Below, one piece after another: positions 1 through 6,059 of a DNA stretch of 12,390 bases (position 1 is its first letter; each line of letters opens with the position of its first letter). This DNA comes from an uncultured Pseudoflavonifractor sp. GTDB taxonomy: Bacteria; Bacillota_A; Clostridia; Oscillospirales; Oscillospiraceae. Under the pieces are notes generated by a model. The model was not told the origin of the DNA and made no database searches. It saw only the letters and a program-made list of their open reading frames with translations. The position numbers and the translations under genes were made by a program. The stretch is from positions 1 through 12,390 of the forward strand of contig CANPNN010000027.1 of the NCBI GenBank assembly GCA_947575475.1, given 5' to 3'.

Positions 1-197
1 CCTGCGGCCAGGCCTGGATGGTGGAGCGGATGAGCCTGGCGGCCATCGCCGCCGGAGCGGACGGCCTGATCATCGAGGTCCACAACGACCCTGTCCATGC
101 CCTGTGCGACGGACAGCAGTCTATTACCCCCGCCCAGTTCGCCGCCCTCATGGGGAAGGCGAAAACTGTGGCGGAGTGCGTTGGGAGAGAGATTTGA
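1..197 (+). CDS. aroF: 3-deoxy-7-phosphoheptulonate (DAHP) synthase, C-terminal fragment
   Basis: Only the last 64 codons are in the window (reading frame begins at base 3, stop TGA at 195-197). The visible segment reads CGQAWMVERMSLAAIAAGAD, then GLIIEVHNDPVHALCDGQQS, then a helix starting ITPAQF. The IEVHNDP and ALCDGQQSITPxxF elements are typical of the C-terminus of the AroF/AroA-beta (class I, KDO8P synthase-like) DAHP synthases of Firmicutes. The enzyme condenses phosphoenolpyruvate with erythrose 4-phosphate, the first step of the shikimate pathway, in the cytoplasm. The stop codon lies 1 nt before the tyrA start, so the two genes are almost certainly cotranscribed and translationally coupled. 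Identification rests on a short conserved C-terminus; the substrate-binding core is outside the window. Confidence 0.85.
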   Translation, partial: CGQAWMVERMSLAAIAAGADGLIIEVHNDPVHALCDGQQSITPAQFAALMGKAKTVAECVGREI

Positions 198-198
198 G

Positions 199-1056
199 AT
201 GAAAAAAATCGCGATCGTGGGCCTGGGGCTTATCGGCGGGTCTCTGGCCCTGGCTCTGAAGGGTTTTGAGGACTATAAGGTGGTGGGGGTGGCCCGGCGG
301 CAGGCCACAGTGGACTACGCCCTCAGCCACGGGGTAGGGGACGAGGCCACTCTGGACGTGACCGCTGCCCTTCGGGAGGCCGACGTGACCTTCCTATGCA
401 TCAACCCGGAGGATATCGTGGCCTTTTTGAAGGATCACCGCCTGGATTTCAAGGCCGGGAGCCTGGTCACCGACGTGTGCGGCGTCAAGGGGGCCATCAT
501 GAAGGCCTCCCAGGTGCTGCCGCGGGAGGTGGACTTCATTGGAAGCCACCCCATGGCGGGCACCGAGTTTTCCGGGATTGAAAATGCCCTGGCAGACATG
601 TTTCACGGGGCCCACTACATTATCACTCCCCGGGAGGACAGCAGAGCGGAAAACGTTGCTCTGCTGGAGCGGATGGCGACCTATCTGGGCTGCCGGGATG
701 TGGTGAACACCACTCCCGCCGAGCACGACGCCATCATCGCCTACACCAGCCAGATGATGCACATCATCGCCGTCAGCGTTTGCGACGACCCCAATCTTTT
801 TACCTGCAAGGGATATGAGGGCAGTTCCTTCCGGGGCTGCACCCGGGTGGCGGCGCTGGACGTCCCCCTTTGGACCCAGCTGTTCTCCCTCAATTCCTCC
901 GCCCTCACGGTATGTCTGGATACCCTGATGGAGCATTTGAAGGCGTACCGGGACATCATCGCCGCAGGGGACGAGAAGGCTCTGGAGGAGAAACTGACCT
1001 ATTCTTCGGACCGGAAGCGGAAGATGGACCTGCCAGGGCCGGACCTGCTGTCCTGA
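199..1056 (+). CDS. tyrA: Prephenate dehydrogenase
   Basis: A 285-residue cytoplasmic NAD(P)-dependent enzyme converting prephenate to 4-hydroxyphenylpyruvate for tyrosine synthesis. The Rossmann motif GLGLIGGS is at residues 8-15. The active-site motif SHPMAGTE (116-123) carries the expected catalytic His117. The C-terminal helical part has EHDAII (175-180), SQMMH (184-188) and FRGCTRVA (211-218), matching the substrate-binding region of the TyrA family including the conserved Arg near 217. It ends without an ACT or chorismate mutase domain, so it is a monofunctional short form with no obvious allosteric domain. The ATG at 199 is chosen over the in-frame ATG at 97 because the family starts directly with the Rossmann beta-strand (MKKIAIVGLG), a GGGAGAG ribosome site lies at 183-189, and the earlier start would overlap aroF by 100 nt. 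Confidence 0.95.
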   Translation: MKKIAIVGLGLIGGSLALALKGFEDYKVVGVARRQATVDYALSHGVGDEATLDVTAALREADVTFLCINPEDIVAFLKDHRLDFKAGSLVTDVCGVKGAIMKASQVLPREVDFIGSHPMAGTEFSGIENALADMFHGAHYIITPREDSRAENVALLERMATYLGCRDVVNTTPAEHDAIIAYTSQMMHIIAVSVCDDPNLFTCKGYEGSSFRGCTRVAALDVPLWTQLFSLNSSALTVCLDTLMEHLKAYRDIIAAGDEKALEEKLTYSSDRKRKMDLPGPDLLS

Positions 1057-1084
1057 GAGAAGGGCCATTTCCCCAGAGGGAGCC

Positions 1085-1113
1085 TTGCTATTTGGAGAAG
1101 GCTGTGATATGAT
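1085..1113 (+). promoter_or_regulatory. Predicted promoter of the TSCPD-ogt pair
   Basis: A -35 box TTGCTA (1085-1090), a 17-bp spacer and a -10 box TATGAT (1108-1113) preceded by TGA, giving an extended -10. The expected start is near 1120, about 20 nt ahead of the TSCPD start codon, with an AAAAGGAG ribosome site at 1125-1132. This makes the pair a separate unit from aroF-tyrA. A weak hairpin (AGCCTT 1081-1086 with AAGGCT 1098-1103) overlaps the promoter but has no T-run, so no terminator is called after tyrA. Confidence 0.55.
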
Positions 1114-1140
1114 GAAAAAAACAGAAAAGGAGCGATCATT

Positions 1141-1383
1141 ATGACCATCAATTATCAGCCCAAGGGGACCTGTTCCCAGCAGATGACCATCGAGGTGGAG
1201 GACGGCATCGTAAGATCCTTCCAGGTGAAGGGCGGTTGTCACGGGAACTTGCAGGGGATCAGCAGGCTGGTGGAGGGAATGAAGGTGGAGGAGGTCATCT
1301 CCCGCCTGGACGGCATCCGCTGCGGGATGAAGCCCACCTCCTGTCCCGACCAGTTGGCCCAGGCTTTAAAGCAGGCCCTGTAA
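1141..1383 (+). CDS. TSCPD domain protein, stand-alone (TIGR03905-like)
   Basis: An 80-residue cytoplasmic protein. It contains the signature TSCPD at residues 66-70 and four cysteines (11 in GTCSQQM, 33 in GGCHGN, 61 in RCGM, 68 in TSCPD) at the positions conserved in this family. The TSCPD domain also occurs at the C-terminus of B12-dependent ribonucleotide reductases; the free-standing version is common in Clostridia and has no established function. The cysteine arrangement suggests metal binding or a redox role, which is inference. Start ATG at 1141 has a strong AAAAGGAG site 8 nt upstream. It is followed 3 nt later, in the same frame, by the alkyltransferase gene, so it is probably cotranscribed with a DNA repair enzyme. 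Confidence 0.85.
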   Translation: MTINYQPKGTCSQQMTIEVEDGIVRSFQVKGGCHGNLQGISRLVEGMKVEEVISRLDGIRCGMKPTSCPDQLAQALKQAL

Positions 1384-1386
1384 GCC

Positions 1387-1857
1387 GTGGAGGGCTGGGT
1401 CTATACGGAGTATGACGCCCCGTTGGGCAAGCTGACCCTGGCGGGGGAGGGGGAGGACCTCACCGGAGTGTGGTTTGAGGGACAGGCCTATTTTGGGTCC
1501 CGGACCCATCCGGTCCGGATGGGGGAGGCCCCCGTCTTTTCGCAGGCCCGCCGCTGGCTGGACCGGTATTTCGCCGGGGAGGACCCAGGGCCTGTACCGC
1601 GGCTGGCTCCGGAGGGGAGTCCCTTTCAAAGACGGGTGTGGGACCTTTTGCGGACCATCCCCTGGGGGCAGACCACCACCTACGGCACTTTGGCCCAACG
1701 GCTGGGCAGTTCCCCCCGGGCAGTTGGGAATGCGGTGGGCCGCAACCCCATCTCCATCCTGATCCCCTGCCACCGGGTGTTGGGGGCGGACGGGAGCCTG
1801 ACGGGCTACGCCGGGGGAGTGGAGAGGAAAAGATGGCTGCTGGGAAATGAAAAGTAA
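1387..1857 (+). CDS. ogt: Methylated-DNA--[protein]-cysteine S-methyltransferase
   Basis: A 156-residue suicide DNA repair protein that transfers alkyl groups from O6-alkylguanine (and O4-alkylthymine) to its own cysteine. The active site IPCHRV has Cys128. The preceding recognition helix [11 protein letters not shown] (111-121) carries the arginine finger (Arg111) equivalent to Arg128 of human MGMT. The N-terminal beta domain is short and typical of Ogt-type enzymes, with no Ada-type zinc domain. The start is a GTG at 1387, three bases after the TSCPD stop (TAA GCC GTG), with only a weak AGG upstream. Translation therefore probably depends on coupling to the TSCPD gene. No upstream in-frame start exists because the TSCPD stop is in the same frame. 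Confidence 0.93.
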   Translation: MEGWVYTEYDAPLGKLTLAGEGEDLTGVWFEGQAYFGSRTHPVRMGEAPVFSQARRWLDRYFAGEDPGPVPRLAPEGSPFQRRVWDLLRTIPWGQTTTYGTLAQRLGSSPRAVGNAVGRNPISILIPCHRVLGADGSLTGYAGGVERKRWLLGNEK

Positions 1858-1916
1858 AAAAGCTAAGGGCTGCATTCAGAAGGGAGATCCCTTTTGTTTG
1901 TAGCCCTTAGCTTTTT
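1857..1916 (+). terminator. Nested bidirectional terminator between ogt and the carboxypeptidase gene
   Basis: A 15-bp perfect inverted repeat, 1857-1871 paired with 1902-1916 (A-run, then GCTAAGGGCT; mirrored as AGCCCTTAGC, then T-run). A smaller hairpin AAGGG/CCCTT (1880-1884 and 1889-1893) lies in its loop. The right side ends in five T, and the left side gives five A, which is a T-run on the minus strand. It therefore fits termination of both converging genes, ogt (stop 1857) and the carboxypeptidase (stop 1945). Confidence 0.8.
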
Positions 1917-1944
1917 CTCTTTTCATTTTTAACTTTTCGCTTGT

Positions 1945-3348
1945 TTACCGTCTCCGGCCCCGATAGGAGCCGCTGTAAGTATGATGCCGCCTGTCGCCCT
2001 GACGGTTCCGGTGGCGGCGGCTGGGGCCGAAGATGGCCCGGCGGAGAGCGAGGACAAGGATGACCAGGACGAGGGCCAGAAGGACCAGCTTGACCCAGGT
2101 CTTGCTGAAGAGTCGGCCGAGCCGGTCCAGCAGAGTCAGCCACTGGGACCGCTCCAGGGAGGAGGCGGCCACCAGGTCCACCGTGCCGAAGGTCCGGCCA
2201 TTGTAGGAGATAGTGATGGAACCCAGGACCTGACCCTGTTGGATGGGGGCCTCCAGAGGGACATCCGGAAGGACGACGTCCCGCTGGAAAAGGGCGGGGT
2301 CTGCATCGTTCGGCAGGGTGGCCTCCAGTCCACCGGCGGGCTGAACGGTCACGTAGTCCTGCTGGGCGCAGAGTTTGACGGGGAGAGTGTCGATGGGTTC
2401 GATTTGACTGAGGACCGTCTTTCGGGAGAAATCGTTGAAGCCGTGCTCCAGGAGAAGCCTGCTCTCAATAAAATAGTTGTGATCCACAAATTCTCCGTTG
2501 GAGCGCCAGTTTTTGCCGCCCAGCACCACGGCGATCATCAGGCGGCCGTTCTTTTCGGCGGCGGAGGCCAGACAATAGCCGGCCTCGGGGGTGGAGCCGG
2601 TCTTGATGCCCACGGCATAGCGATAAAAAAGGCCCACGTTTCCCGTCCGGTGATTGGACACCAGGGCGTTGGTGTCGTGAAGGACCCGCTTGTCGCTGAG
2701 GTTGGTGGCGGGGACGGTATAGCTGGTGGAGGAGACGATCTCCCGGAAGTCCGCATGGCGCATGGCTTCCAGACACATGCGGGAGATGTCCCGGGCGGTG
2801 GTGTAATGGCTGCCGTCATGGTAGCCATGGGTGTTGGTAAAGTGGGTGCTGGACATGCCAAGCTCGGCGGCGCGTTGGTTCATCAGGTCCACAAAGGCGG
2901 GGATGCTGCCTGATACCGCCGAGGCCAGAGCGTTGCAGGCCTCGTTGGCTGAGGGGATAAGGGCGCAGTTGAGAAGGTCCCGGATGGTGAGCATCTCTCC
3001 AGTCTTCAGCCCCTGGGTGGAGCCGCCCTCTCCGATGCCGGTGTAGAGGTCATCCCCCAGGGTCACCACCGTATCCATAAAGAGCTCTCCCCGCTCTACC
3101 GCCTCGATGGCCAGAAGGCCTGTCATCACTTTGGTGATGGAGGCGGGGTAACGTAGCTCATCGGCATTCTGCTCGTAGAGCACCTCGTCGTAGTCGGCGT
3201 CCAGAAGAATGGCGGCGGCAGCCTCCACCGGAGCGAAAGGCTGGGCGGCGGAGACAGGTACGCCAGTGGCCAGGGCGGCGGGATGGAGCAGGGACACTGT
3301 CAGACAGAGAAGGATCAAAAAAGACAGGGGGGAAGTGAATTTTTTCAT
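1945..3348 (-). CDS. Serine-type D-Ala-D-Ala carboxypeptidase (PBP5/DacA-like, peptidase S11)
   Basis: A 467-residue low-molecular-weight penicillin-binding protein that trims the terminal D-Ala from peptidoglycan pentapeptides outside the membrane. A signal peptide spans residues 1-28 (MKKF, hydrophobic core, ALA cleavage region). The catalytic motifs are SITK (Ser70, Lys73), SAN (133-135) and KTG (249-251). A beta-rich C-terminal domain (about 305-395) matches the PBP5 C-terminal domain. It ends with a hydrophobic segment at about 418-438 and a strongly basic, Arg-rich tail of about 27 residues. Classical PBP5 uses an amphipathic C-terminal helix; this one looks like a true transmembrane anchor with a cationic cytoplasmic tail. 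The ATG at 3346-3348 has an AGGAG site (complement of 3355-3359). It diverges from comEA. Whether it is the vegetative DacA or sporulation DacF/DacB type cannot be told from sequence alone. Confidence 0.93.
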   Translation of the reverse strand: MKKFTSPLSFLILLCLTVSLLHPAALATGVPVSAAQPFAPVEAAAAILLDADYDEVLYEQNADELRYPASITKVMTGLLAIEAVERGELFMDTVVTLGDDLYTGIGEGGSTQGLKTGEMLTIRDLLNCALIPSANEACNALASAVSGSIPAFVDLMNQRAAELGMSSTHFTNTHGYHDGSHYTTARDISRMCLEAMRHADFREIVSSTSYTVPATNLSDKRVLHDTNALVSNHRTGNVGLFYRYAVGIKTGSTPEAGYCLASAAEKNGRLMIAVVLGGKNWRSNGEFVDHNYFIESRLLLEHGFNDFSRKTVLSQIEPIDTLPVKLCAQQDYVTVQPAGGLEATLPNDADPALFQRDVVLPDVPLEAPIQQGQVLGSITISYNGRTFGTVDLVAASSLERSQWLTLLDRLGRLFSKTWVKLVLLALVLVILVLALRRAIFGPSRRHRNRQGDRRHHTYSGSYRGRRR

Positions 3349-3376
3349 AGGAAACTCCTGTGAGATATGGTATAAT
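3348..3376 (+). promoter_or_regulatory. Predicted rightward promoter of the comEA-two-component operon
   Basis: A perfect extended -10, TGGTATAAT (3368-3376), with the expected start near 3383 and a leader of about 60 nt before comEA. The -35 region at 17-bp spacing (TAGGAA, 3348-3353) is poor and overlaps the carboxypeptidase start, so activity would rest on the extended -10. It faces the leftward promoter: each polymerase would have to cross the other promoter to leave. Confidence 0.5.
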
Positions 3377-3393
3377 CATGATAACTATATTTC

Positions 3394-3422
3394 ATTATAC
3401 CAGAATGCAGGCTGGGACGCAA
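3394..3422 (-). promoter_or_regulatory. Predicted leftward promoter of the carboxypeptidase gene
   Basis: Read on the minus strand: TTGCGT (complement of 3417-3422), a 17-bp spacer and TATAAT (complement of 3394-3399) preceded by TGG, a perfect extended -10. The expected start is near 3387, giving a leader of roughly 40 nt before the carboxypeptidase ATG. The -10 element is one arm of an inverted repeat whose other arm is the -10 of the rightward promoter. Confidence 0.65.
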
Positions 3423-3444
3423 CGGGGAAGGAGCTTACAAATTT

Positions 3445-3828
3445 ATGAAACTTTCCAAGTGGGAAGGGGCTATGCTGCTTTTGGCCACAGCGGTGCTGGC
3501 CTTCACCGCCGGCTGGTCCCTGCGGGGCAACGGTCAGGCGGAGCCTTTGCGGGTGGAGACGGAGCGAAGCTTGGAGAGAACGAGTATAGCCCTTCCCGCG
3601 CCCACTCCCGAAGGGGAACTGGAGCGGGTCAACGTCAACACCGCAGACCTGGAGACCTTGCAGACTCTGCCCGGGATCGGGGAAAAACGGGCGTTAGACA
3701 TCATTGCGGACCGGGAGGAAAACGGCCCTTACCGCTACCCGGAGGAGATCACACGGGTGAAAGGTATCGGGGAGGAGACCCTGGCGGAATGTTTGGAATA
3801 CATCACAACGGAGGATCACGAGCCATGA
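3445..3828 (+). CDS. ComEA-like helix-hairpin-helix DNA-binding protein
   Basis: A 127-residue protein with an N-terminal membrane anchor (about residues 8-25, LLLATAVLAFTAGW). A low-complexity linker follows, then a ComEA-type double helix-hairpin-helix domain: VNVNTADLETL (62-72), LPGIGEKRA (75-83), and a second hairpin VKGIGEETL (105-113). In competence systems ComEA binds incoming double-stranded DNA at the outer face of the membrane. This protein lacks the SLBB domain of the longer B. subtilis ComEA (about 205 residues) and is a minimal form. Start ATG at 3445 has an AAGGAG site at 3428-3433. Its TGA overlaps the regulator's ATG (ATGA), so it is translated together with a two-component system rather than with comEC. 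A competence role is possible but not shown here. Confidence 0.85.
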   Translation: MKLSKWEGAMLLLATAVLAFTAGWSLRGNGQAEPLRVETERSLERTSIALPAPTPEGELERVNVNTADLETLQTLPGIGEKRALDIIADREENGPYRYPEEITRVKGIGEETLAECLEYITTEDHEP

Positions 3829-4511
3829 AGGTATTGGTGGTAGACGACGAGCGGGTGCTGGTGAAGGGGATCAAATTCAACCTGGAGAGCGAGGGTTACC
3901 AGGTGGAGGTGGGTTACGACGGCCAGGCCGCCGTGGACCTGGCGCGAAGCGGCAGCTTTGATCTGATCATTCTGGATCTGATGATGCCCAAGATCGACGG
4001 CCTTCAGGCCTGTATGCGGATCCGGGAGTTTTCCAACGTGCCCATTATGATCCTCACCGCCAAGGGAGAGGACGCGGACAAGCTCATCGGTTTTGAGTCG
4101 GGGGCGGACGATTACATTACCAAGCCCTTCAATATCCTGGAGCTGAAGGCCCGCATCCGGGCTCTCCTTCGCCGGGCGGGGATGACCCAGCAGGAGGCGG
4201 GGAGCGGACGGCTCACGGCGGGGCATATCGTGCTGGATCCGGGGGAGCGCTCGGCCTGGAAGGATGGGGAGAGCGTGGAACTCACCGCCAAGGAGTTTGA
4301 CCTGATGGAACTGCTGATGGGGCACCCGGGGCGGGTCTACTCCCGGGAGAATCTGCTCAATGTGGTTTGGGGCTATGAGTATGTGGGCGACTACCGCACC
4401 GTGGACGTGCATGTGCGCAGGCTGAGAGAGAAGCTGGAGCTGGACCCGGCCAATCCGGAATTTATCCTTACCAAGTGGGGCGTGGGATATTATCTGAAAG
4501 GGAAAAGTTAA
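3825..4511 (+). CDS. OmpR/PhoB-family response regulator
   Basis: A 228-residue cytoplasmic transcription factor. The receiver domain (1-118) has the acidic pocket Asp7/Asp8, phospho-acceptor Asp51 (LILDLMMP context), Thr78 and Lys100 (KPF). The winged-helix effector domain (about 128-226) has the usual ELTAKEFDLMELL start, recognition helix region YRTVDVHVRRLREKLE and the C-terminal hairpin GVGYYL. It is the partner of the histidine kinase encoded downstream. ATG at 3825 overlaps the comEA stop by 4 nt and has GGAGG at 3810-3814. The frame is open further upstream through comEA, but the receiver begins exactly at this Met, which fixes the start. Its regulon is unknown; the neighbouring carboxypeptidase gene is an attractive candidate. 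Confidence 0.95.
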   Translation: MKVLVVDDERVLVKGIKFNLESEGYQVEVGYDGQAAVDLARSGSFDLIILDLMMPKIDGLQACMRIREFSNVPIMILTAKGEDADKLIGFESGADDYITKPFNILELKARIRALLRRAGMTQQEAGSGRLTAGHIVLDPGERSAWKDGESVELTAKEFDLMELLMGHPGRVYSRENLLNVVWGYEYVGDYRTVDVHVRRLREKLELDPANPEFILTKWGVGYYLKGKS

Positions 4512-4522
4512 AAGAGGACCGC

Positions 4523-4595
4523 AGGGGCGCACAATGTGCGCCTGATCAAGGCGGGAATGCAAATCATAAACTGTGGGCGCACACCATGCGCCCCT
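4523..4595. repeat. REP-like double-hairpin unit in the regulator-kinase gap
   Basis: A 73-bp unit that begins AGGGGCGCA and ends TGCGCCCCT, so its ends are inverted repeats. Each end also folds alone: GGCGCACA/TGTGCGCC with one base between (4526-4542), and GGGCGCA/TGCGCCC with loop CACCA (4575-4593). The GGGCGCACA core occurs twice, 50 bp apart in the same orientation. There is no T-run, so it is not a classical terminator. The form (terminal inverted repeats, paired GC-rich palindromes, intergenic position) resembles REP/MITE-type dispersed elements. Copies elsewhere in the genome cannot be seen from this window. Confidence 0.6.
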
Positions 4596-4622
4596 AAGCT
4601 TTTGAGGAAGGGGGCCCGTCCA

Positions 4623-6059
4623 ATGGAAGCCGTCACTACCCAGAAGGTTCCCTTATGGCGGAGCCTCCGCACCAAATATGTACTGACCTATCTGGTCATT
4701 ATCGCCGCTGTGCTGGTGCTGCTGAACACCTATCCGGTCCTGGTATCGCAGGATATGGTATTCAAGTCCAAGCAGACCTCCCTGCAAAGCCAGGCCTCTG
4801 TGGTGGCCTCCGCTCTGGCGGGGCCGGAGGGACTGAACCGGGAGGGGGTAGGCCGGGTCATGGAGGTGCTGGGCGACACGGGACTGAGCCGGGTGATGGT
4901 CACCGACGCCTCCGGGATGGTGCTGTATGACACCTCCGCCGCATCGGGCTCGGTGGGCCGGTATGCCCTTCTCTATGAGGTGACCCGGGCCCTTCAGGGC
5001 AGGGATGAGTTCTGTTCTGACTACACCGGAGGGGCCTTTCACAGCCGGGCCGCTATCCCGGTGACTTACCGGGGTATGACCTTTGGGGCGGTGTATGTGG
5101 ATGAGTATGACACGGAGCAGGGTCAGCTTTTGGTGGGCATTCAGCAGACTCTGCGGACCATCTCGCTGATCATCGCGGCGGTCTCCGCAACCCTGTCCCT
5201 CATATTCTCCCAAGCCCTGACCCGGCGGCTGGGGCAGCTTTTACGGGCGATCCGGACCGTTCGGGAGGGAGAGTACAGCCACCGGGTAAGGATGAAGGGC
5301 AAGGATGAACTGAGCCGTCTGGCGGGGGAGTTCAACGCCCTGACGGACCGGCTCCAGACCACCGAAGAGGTGAGAAGGCGGTTTGTTTCCGACGCCTCTC
5401 ACGAGTTGAAGACCCCCCTTAGCTCCATTCGCCTGCTCACCGATTCCATCCTTCAAAGCGACCGGATGGATCCGGAGACAGTACAGGAGTTCGTAGGGGA
5501 TATTGGGGATGAAGCCGCCCGGCTCCAGCGTATCACCGAGCACCTTCTGACATTGACCAGGCTGGACGCCGCCGCTCCGGTGGAGGCGGAGCCTGTGGAG
5601 GTGGCAGGGGTGGCCCAGCGGGTGGAGCATATGCTGGAGCCTCTGGCCAAGGCGGCGGAGGTGGGGCTCAAGCTGGATGTGCCGGAGGGACTGGTGGTGA
5701 AGATCACCAGGGACGATCTCTACCAGATCTTGTTCAATCTTGTGGAGAACGGCATCAAATATAATCTCCCCGGCGGGCAGGTGGAGTTATACGCCCAGGA
5801 CTGGGGCGGCAGAGTGGTCATTATGGTGGAGGACACGGGGGTGGGCATCCCGGAGGAGGACATTGGCAAGGTCTTTGACCGCTTCTACCGGGTGGATAAG
5901 GCGCGGTCCCGGGCGGCAGGAGGTACGGGCCTTGGGCTTTCCATTGTCCGGGATACTGCCCGCCGCCATGGTGGGGACGTGACCGTTCAGAGAAGGAACG
6001 GGGAGGGGACCCGGTTTGTGGTTACCTTTCCGCTGTGCGAAAAGGAGGGGGAGACATGA
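4623..6059 (+). CDS. Sensor histidine kinase (HAMP, HisKA, HATPase)
   Basis: A 478-residue membrane sensor kinase. TM1 is at about 19-42 and TM2 at about 180-200. Between them lies an extracellular sensor domain of about 135 residues with a PAS-like look (VTDASGMVLYDT, then a GAVYV strand). A HAMP linker (about 200-250) follows. HisKA has the H-box SDASHELKTP (His260). The ATPase domain has the N-box NLVENGIKYN (Asn376), G1 DTGVGI (404-409), F-box FDRFYR (418-423) and G2 GGTGLGLS (433-440). The enzyme should autophosphorylate His260 and pass phosphate to Asp51 of the upstream regulator. ATG at 4623 is preferred because AAGGGGG (4608-4614) lies 8 nt before it; the longer frame to 4536 would start inside the repeat hairpin. 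Its TGA overlaps the lipoprotein ATG. Confidence 0.95.
   Translation: MEAVTTQKVPLWRSLRTKYVLTYLVIIAAVLVLLNTYPVLVSQDMVFKSKQTSLQSQASVVASALAGPEGLNREGVGRVMEVLGDTGLSRVMVTDASGMVLYDTSAASGSVGRYALLYEVTRALQGRDEFCSDYTGGAFHSRAAIPVTYRGMTFGAVYVDEYDTEQGQLLVGIQQTLRTISLIIAAVSATLSLIFSQALTRRLGQLLRAIRTVREGEYSHRVRMKGKDELSRLAGEFNALTDRLQTTEEVRRRFVSDASHELKTPLSSIRLLTDSILQSDRMDPETVQEFVGDIGDEAARLQRITEHLLTLTRLDAAAPVEAEPVEVAGVAQRVEHMLEPLAKAAEVGLKLDVPEGLVVKITRDDLYQILFNLVENGIKYNLPGGQVELYAQDWGGRVVIMVEDTGVGIPEEDIGKVFDRFYRVDKARSRAAGGTGLGLSIVRDTARRHGGDVTVQRRNGEGTRFVVTFPLCEKEGET

Noticed and set aside
1081..1103. Terminator after tyrA
   Set aside because: Only a 6-bp stem with an 11-base loop and no T-run, and it overlaps a better-supported promoter.
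394..1242. Long minus-strand open frame opposite tyrA
   Set aside because: Low-complexity composition without a recognisable domain, lying opposite a confidently identified gene; a shadow of GC-rich codon use.
1981..2913. Plus-strand open frame of 310 codons opposite the carboxypeptidase
   Set aside because: Gly/Val/Asp-rich antisense translation with no ribosome site or family resemblance; the minus-strand gene has all three catalytic motifs.
4536..4622. Earlier GTG start for the histidine kinase, adding 29 residues
   Set aside because: It would begin inside the repeat hairpin, without a ribosome site; the ATG at 4623 has a good one and the TM1 spacing fits.
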